A stretch of 26,623 bases of DNA, from the IMG/VR virus record IMGVR_UViG_3300020395_000087, positions 1 through 26,623 of that record. One strand, written 5' to 3'. Made by a program: the position numbers and the translations under genes. Positions 24,101-26,623 of this stretch are shown here, piece after piece. Within the stretch, counting starts at the first letter, position 1, and each line of letters opens with the position of its first letter. A model generated the notes under the pieces. That model worked only from the letters and a program-made list of their open reading frames with translations. It was not told where the DNA came from and ran no database searches. The DNA is from a virus.

Positions 24101-26336
24101 TCCTCAACTTCCTGGTGGAGGAACTGCAACTGGAACTGTTAGAGTTTCTGGTGGTAAAGTATATCATTCAGAATTAATTTCTATAGGTTCTGAATATACA
24201 GAACCTCCTTCTGTTGTTGTTAGAGGAACAGGTACTGGTAATTCAGGAGCAGAGATTACTTCTATAGTTGATATTAATACACCAGCAGTTCGTATGGGTG
24301 TCGCTATTGATCAAGATGGAATAACAAATTCAACTGTTCCAACTAACTTCAAGTTTGATTATCCTGTTTATTTACAAAATGATACTGAGTATGCTCTTGT
24401 TCTTGAAACAGATTCAACAGATTATCTTGCATGGTCTTCTAAGTTGGGTGAAATAGATATTGCTACTAGCACAACTGTTACAACACAACCTTCTTTAGGA
24501 TCTCTCTTTAAAACAGCTACTGGTTGGACAGAAGATTTATTTGAAGATCTTAAATTTAAGATGTATCGTGCTGAATTTGATGTTTCTAGAACAGGAATAT
24601 TGCATTTAACTAATGAAGATCTTGGTTATGAGCATCTTGGTTTAGATTCAATTGAAACTAATGCTTTATCTGATACAAATGCCACATCTGATTTATTCAA
24701 AAATAATAGTTTTATTGTTAAAATAAATCATTATGATAATGGATTTAGTACTGATGGTACTTCACATGTATTCTTTAAAGGAGCAGAATCTACTGGTGGA
24801 GTAACATCTTCTCAGTTAAATTCAGGATTGTTCCAAGTGAATAATGTTGGAATTGATAGTTATAATATTACTTCAACCAACAGAGCTACAGCAAATGCAT
24901 TTGGTGGTGGTACAGGTGTACTAGCATCTTATAATAGAAAGTTTGAAAAATTACATGCGATTGTTCCTAGTATTTCTTTCAGTGAAACTAAGATTGATTC
25001 TTCTATTAAGACAACTAATATTTCACCTATAGATGACAATATTGGTACATATACATCATATACACAATCTGAATATGAAAAGACTTTCTTAAATGAAGAT
25101 TTCTTCTTTATCAATCAAAAGGTAATTGCTTCTAGAATTAATGAAACAGTTAATAATATTGATAGGTCATTAACATATAAACTTGATCTTTCAAGTACTG
25201 TTTCTCATTTATCACCATTGGTTGATTTGTCTAGATCTTCTGTTAAAACAATTACTAATAGAATTGAAAATGCATCTGGTAGTGAGTCTAGATTTGGTCG
25301 TAGAGATCAAATATTAGAATTTAAAAAAGTATATACGTTCCAGTTAGATGGTATTGATACTGGTGCTGGAGAATCTATCACATCCCCATCAACAACAAGA
25401 CAGACTTTAACTGGACAAACTACAAAAGCTTCTGGAGATATTGTTAAAGTTACTGGAACAACTATCTGGGTTAAATTAAGTACAGTAAATTCATTTGCTC
25501 CTGGTGAGAAAGTTGTCTTCTCTACAGACACATTTACATCTCAATCTGGTGCTGGTAATGGTGTTACTGTTGCTTTTGGAAGCATATCTGAAGTAATACC
25601 ACAAATACCTAATACTTTATCACCAGTAATAACAATTACTGGAAGATATCCATCTGATTCATCTGTAAAATACACAGATAAAATTTCTGGAACAGTAATC
25701 ATTTGGAATGTTGAGGAGCAACAATTAACATTATCAAATCAGAAACAACCTATTGATAATGATTATACAAGTTCAATTACTCAGGGAAATAATTTTATAA
25801 GAACAGCTACACAAGTTGATGATATATTCCGTGTAGGTGATTATATCTCGTGGGAAGGTCAAGATGAATCGGAAGCAGATTTTGTTGAGATATCTAAAGT
25901 ATCTTATACAAATGGAATAGATTATACCTCTGATATAAAATCAAAAAATAGTTCAACTCTTGCTAAGTATGTAACTAAAGAAATTGGTATACAGAATCCT
26001 GCAACTTCTGTTAATGTCAAATTAACTGCTAATACTAATGATGTTGGAAATATTGGAGTCCTATATAGGATTAAAAAATCTTCTTCACAAGAGAATTTTG
26101 AAGATATTGAATGGGTATATTTCAATGATGATGGTTCACCAGATGTTGATGTAATTGCAACTGCTGAGAATTCTATTAGTGGAATCACAGAGAAGCAATC
26201 TTCATATCAAGAATTATCATATAGTATTGATAACCTTCCTGAGTTCTCATCATTTGCCATTAAGGTCGTAATGAAATCAAATAACCCTGCATTTGTACCG
26301 AAGATCCAAGATCTACGGGCTGTAGCATCATACTAA
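18156..26336 (+). CDS. giant DUF4815-containing virion protein, 2726 aa
   Basis: The N-terminus (APYYDDFSQDKNFYKVLFRP, GYSIQARELTQLQSILQNQI) is the typical DUF4815 opening found in cyanophage structural proteins. A second conserved block (about 1378-1410, MRDIGKLEKRIERLEYYTTL) is a short coiled coil of the same family. Between and after them lie beta-rich modules: FxxGQYV...SGAYGVV (about 690), PPVVTV (about 805), GSSYDTALLTIE and GSEYTEPPSVVV (about 1970-2030). Residues about 2079-2143 (YALVLETDSTDYLAWSSKLG, then QPSLGSLF) resemble late segments of other large tail proteins. It occupies the place of T4 gp9/gp10 after gp8, so it is probably a peripheral baseplate or fibre-attachment protein (inference). 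No transmembrane segment. GTGAG directly precedes ATG. No frameshift seen in 8.2 kb. Confidence 0.83.
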   Translation: MPQKTNLNVAPYYDDFSQDKNFYKVLFRPGYSIQARELTQLQSILQNQIESFGKYAFKQGELVIPGEVGFNNKLNFVKLSSVSEIPINQDGKIVYKKYDITQLKGQSLKGLTSGVTGIVVESDIATETTSDIIFVNYTNSGDAGNEDTFRQGETLEVVDGVNTPLLVVGTDGSVLPTSISITNPDTGETTSLESPAMGYASAVKVEEGIYFVNGHFVRTAEQLLIVDKYYNSPSAKVGFKILESVITSEEDASLYDNAIGSSNYSSPGANRLKIDLQLVKYSLNEITDKNFIQLLSIKRGSVQSQVVQTDYNLLENTLARRTYDESGDYVVDNFSLDVREYYQQDGNLGVYSLDDIGTVNGLSPNDAKNKLVASIGPGKAYVKGFEIVNTETKYLPIDKARETLGRDDIRLKTTGLPTYKITNTWGSVPLNSEGADLIAYPNVFLTSTFSDGSVGLNGSELDTDKKQTISRRGQLFDINTAVKTIYVNIDPSIDLNNLDITSSTPVVTDNFDKRLHHISLTGLWITKSRSTATSSAIAAKVDVIGYSEVSLMDANSSTSVTYLELTVTGEKDILDEYLLEYDTGSADLFRQFFRTKADAEAVSATPFGRIVDYNETVTPVIGTAKPSNFTFIEKGDGFNPDTDVVISKGRTSQGNPSYNTTFGFSYFDPQFFTKIILDEPITVVDSFTPGQYVYGLDSGAYGVVEGSSSTKYTSHKTLMVKTLFGTFKSGETIKDESNNTLRIAKDNTISHFIVPKRGQDYVTGTTLRINGVEYDGSKIELLLSSGGGIVNATIKNRAGVSIQYAQPPVVTVEQAAAGGTPAAAVVVPVLIRNAVTTYTPQNVKSLYSEFGAGGANTHVFTSDVDLNKQKYSEIVSVTDFTFSGEQGRKYIECNGFGGDSTTFIQQGDLIQFTDSANNVIRSIVQRGTRSDGVLKSRIYLDSSLASPVVNASVVRVRPSIDNFNQGSLLYKTGTNQVSSIVANSEDSKIKYYLRRDFIAQGVGGSGKITFSAPLPFGTQRFVSFSESNFLVTILDPGDAPDVSKGDIVYVTSEQVVIESSTDSATGLTAGSVRLDLPSTYFGGTGSYTNYPKLKLTATLEVSKAKPRLKTAIIDKRIIIDSIGDTIIPFRGRDYDTDAIETYSYADAYKLKYVYEGSITEAPVADKNGNLITGTDVTSRYTFDDGQRDTIYDVSRIILKPGYDVPSGKLLIAFDYFDHTSGDFCTVDSYLHEAGVGPEEIPSYNSPAIGKVSLSDVLDFRPKVDNDAIISGFLNTSLLSASNTRSFTGAGGIVCSTPAPDSNLEYTFGFSQSQYLDRIDAVFLNKSGQFIIKEGNSSLNPSKPDLISDSMPLYYVYVPAFTTSNKDVKIVPVDNKRYTMRDIGKLEKRIERLEYYTTLSILEQQALNMQITDSVGLTKFKSGFIVDNFETHSIGSLQSLDYKCSVDTQQSVLRPQSKEDSFKLEEVNTRDDQRSISGYKRTGDRITLPYTELELLGNDFATKTINPNPFVVIQYVGDSFISPSTDSWYDTSVAPLVKDNNTNLYSIFLAKNEIRDAFSSLYNSYKINWIGANKAFFNIGSFGDVNNNVADARVTDASVSSSSNVSLQNNEVGKGINTRGVGTSVVATSLSFFARTVPIKFKINRLKPNTIIHVFMEGKNIARWVNPDLNYSGIAGSSLTTFNNTIKTDDNGNASGVILVPAGKPPRENAVWNGNIDDVVYDTEGDEIRFTTGTLTIRFTSSSSNASKDSVESFAETKYYATGLLPENPVSIISTTPSYFKANEGKQVTNSTTSIPFKPNPLAQTIKIENFDGGLFTTGVDIFFAQKSANIPIRVYITDIQNGKPGKNILPGTQKVISPETYLRVVASDTLYITKDEIVTGSTSGAFGPVSKVYDKNNVEVTVSSVGLFTLNNDQVYTLALANNNGTSFLQDEVLSIPSLIASNNENNTTLSLKIAKDSGSISELRITNTGSSYDTALLTIESPQLPGGGTATGTVRVSGGKVYHSELISIGSEYTEPPSVVVRGTGTGNSGAEITSIVDINTPAVRMGVAIDQDGITNSTVPTNFKFDYPVYLQNDTEYALVLETDSTDYLAWSSKLGEIDIATSTTVTTQPSLGSLFKTATGWTEDLFEDLKFKMYRAEFDVSRTGILHLTNEDLGYEHLGLDSIETNALSDTNATSDLFKNNSFIVKINHYDNGFSTDGTSHVFFKGAESTGGVTSSQLNSGLFQVNNVGIDSYNITSTNRATANAFGGGTGVLASYNRKFEKLHAIVPSISFSETKIDSSIKTTNISPIDDNIGTYTSYTQSEYEKTFLNEDFFFINQKVIASRINETVNNIDRSLTYKLDLSSTVSHLSPLVDLSRSSVKTITNRIENASGSESRFGRRDQILEFKKVYTFQLDGIDTGAGESITSPSTTRQTLTGQTTKASGDIVKVTGTTIWVKLSTVNSFAPGEKVVFSTDTFTSQSGAGNGVTVAFGSISEVIPQIPNTLSPVITITGRYPSDSSVKYTDKISGTVIIWNVEEQQLTLSNQKQPIDNDYTSSITQGNNFIRTATQVDDIFRVGDYISWEGQDESEADFVEISKVSYTNGIDYTSDIKSKNSSTLAKYVTKEIGIQNPATSVNVKLTANTNDVGNIGVLYRIKKSSSQENFEDIEWVYFNDDGSPDVDVIATAENSISGITEKQSSYQELSYSIDNLPEFSSFAIKVVMKSNNPAFVPKIQDLRAVASY

Positions 26337-26348
26337 AGGATCCCCATC

Positions 26349-26623
26349 ATGCCATTAAGAAACGTATTATCATCATTCACAATAGAACAGCAGAGGTTAG
26401 AGATTAATGCTCTTGCTGGAGATGTCAATAACATAGAAACAGGAGTAACTGCCGTTGCTAATGCAACTACAGCAACCACTGCGACTACAGCAACCACTGC
26501 TTTAACTGCTAATGCCCTTGCAGCAGGTGCAACTGGTGCTGACCTCACATTGAGTGGGACGCTAACAGTCAACGGCACTCAGACGATTTTGAACACTGCC
26601 ACACTTGAGGTGGAGGACAAGAA
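26349..26623 (+). CDS. tail-fibre-like virion protein, N-terminal part (3' truncated)
   Basis: ATG 26349 has AAAGGA (26335-26340) eight bases upstream, overlapping the stop of the DUF4815 gene, so the two are coupled. The visible 91 residues begin MPLRNVLSSFTIEQQRLEIN, a helical start. An Ala/Thr-rich repeat (ATTATTATTALTANALAAG) comes next. Then comes LTLSGTLTVNGTQTILNTAT and LEVEDK, the strand motif common in cyanophage and other marine phage tail-fibre proteins, often with a C-terminal S74 chaperone domain that would lie outside the window. Role inferred: trimeric fibre or host-contact protein. Its base composition is noticeably richer in G+C than the preceding 20 kb. Confidence 0.8.
   Translation, partial: MPLRNVLSSFTIEQQRLEINALAGDVNNIETGVTAVANATTATTATTATTALTANALAAGATGADLTLSGTLTVNGTQTILNTATLEVEDK
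26466..26501 (+). repeat. 18-bp tandem repeat, two copies, in the fibre gene
   Basis: ACTACAGCAACCACTGC plus one variable base occurs twice in a row (26466-26483 and 26484-26501) and encodes the Thr/Ala repeat. It could expand or contract by slippage without breaking the frame. Confidence 0.8.

Noticed and set aside
1-26623. CRISPR array, insertion sequence, integrase or attachment site
   Set aside because: No direct-repeat/spacer pattern, transposase, terminal inverted repeats or recombinase gene was seen anywhere in the window.

Overview
The window is almost certainly part of the genome of a marine T4-like cyanophage (a myovirus of Prochlorococcus or Synechococcus). This rests on a recognisable T4-type baseplate cluster (gp25, gp6, gp7, gp8), a PAAR spike-tip protein, a DUF4815 giant virion protein, an Fe(II)/2-oxoglutarate oxygenase of the type often found among cyanophage structural genes, strongly A+T-rich structural genes, and T4-like late promoter octamers (TATAAATA). 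The host genus cannot be fixed from the sequence; a T4-like phage of another marine bacterium such as Pelagibacter is a weaker alternative. All supported genes are on the + strand and nothing convincing is coded on the - strand.

Region 1 (1-1653) is a compact, visibly less A+T-rich block of tiny genes: a truncated gene, two coupled small acidic ORFs ending at a terminator (480-502), a gene-free stretch of about 400 bases with several good hairpins (518-856, candidate structured RNA), a DUF3574-like gene (900), a 50-aa ORF, a GNRA-tetraloop hairpin, a 67-aa ORF and a second strong terminator (1627-1653).

Region 2 (1729-4465) starts with a late promoter. It holds two small coiled-coil proteins and an acidic protein partly encoded in overlapping frames, the PAAR spike tip, a small basic protein coupled to an HNH endonuclease, a possible 54-aa ORF, and the oxygenase.

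Region 3 (4469-26336) is the baseplate operon: gp25, gp6 and a 3207-aa gp7 homologue with overlapping stop/start codons, then a late promoter, gp8, and a 2726-aa DUF4815 protein. A partial tail-fibre-like gene begins at 26349. The three largest downstream proteins share small beta-rich modules, which accounts for much of their size relative to T4. In T4, gp6, gp7, gp8 and gp25 build the wedges of the baseplate and the PAAR protein caps the central spike; the same assembly is inferred here.

The most interesting signals are a hairpin abutting the gp25 start with a late-promoter-like box just before it (resembling the T4 gene e/soc arrangement), a coiled-coil gene overprinted on another gene and related to its upstream neighbour, a YHYH domain within a roughly 1450-residue insertion in gp7, and the hairpin-rich gene-free stretch in Region 1.
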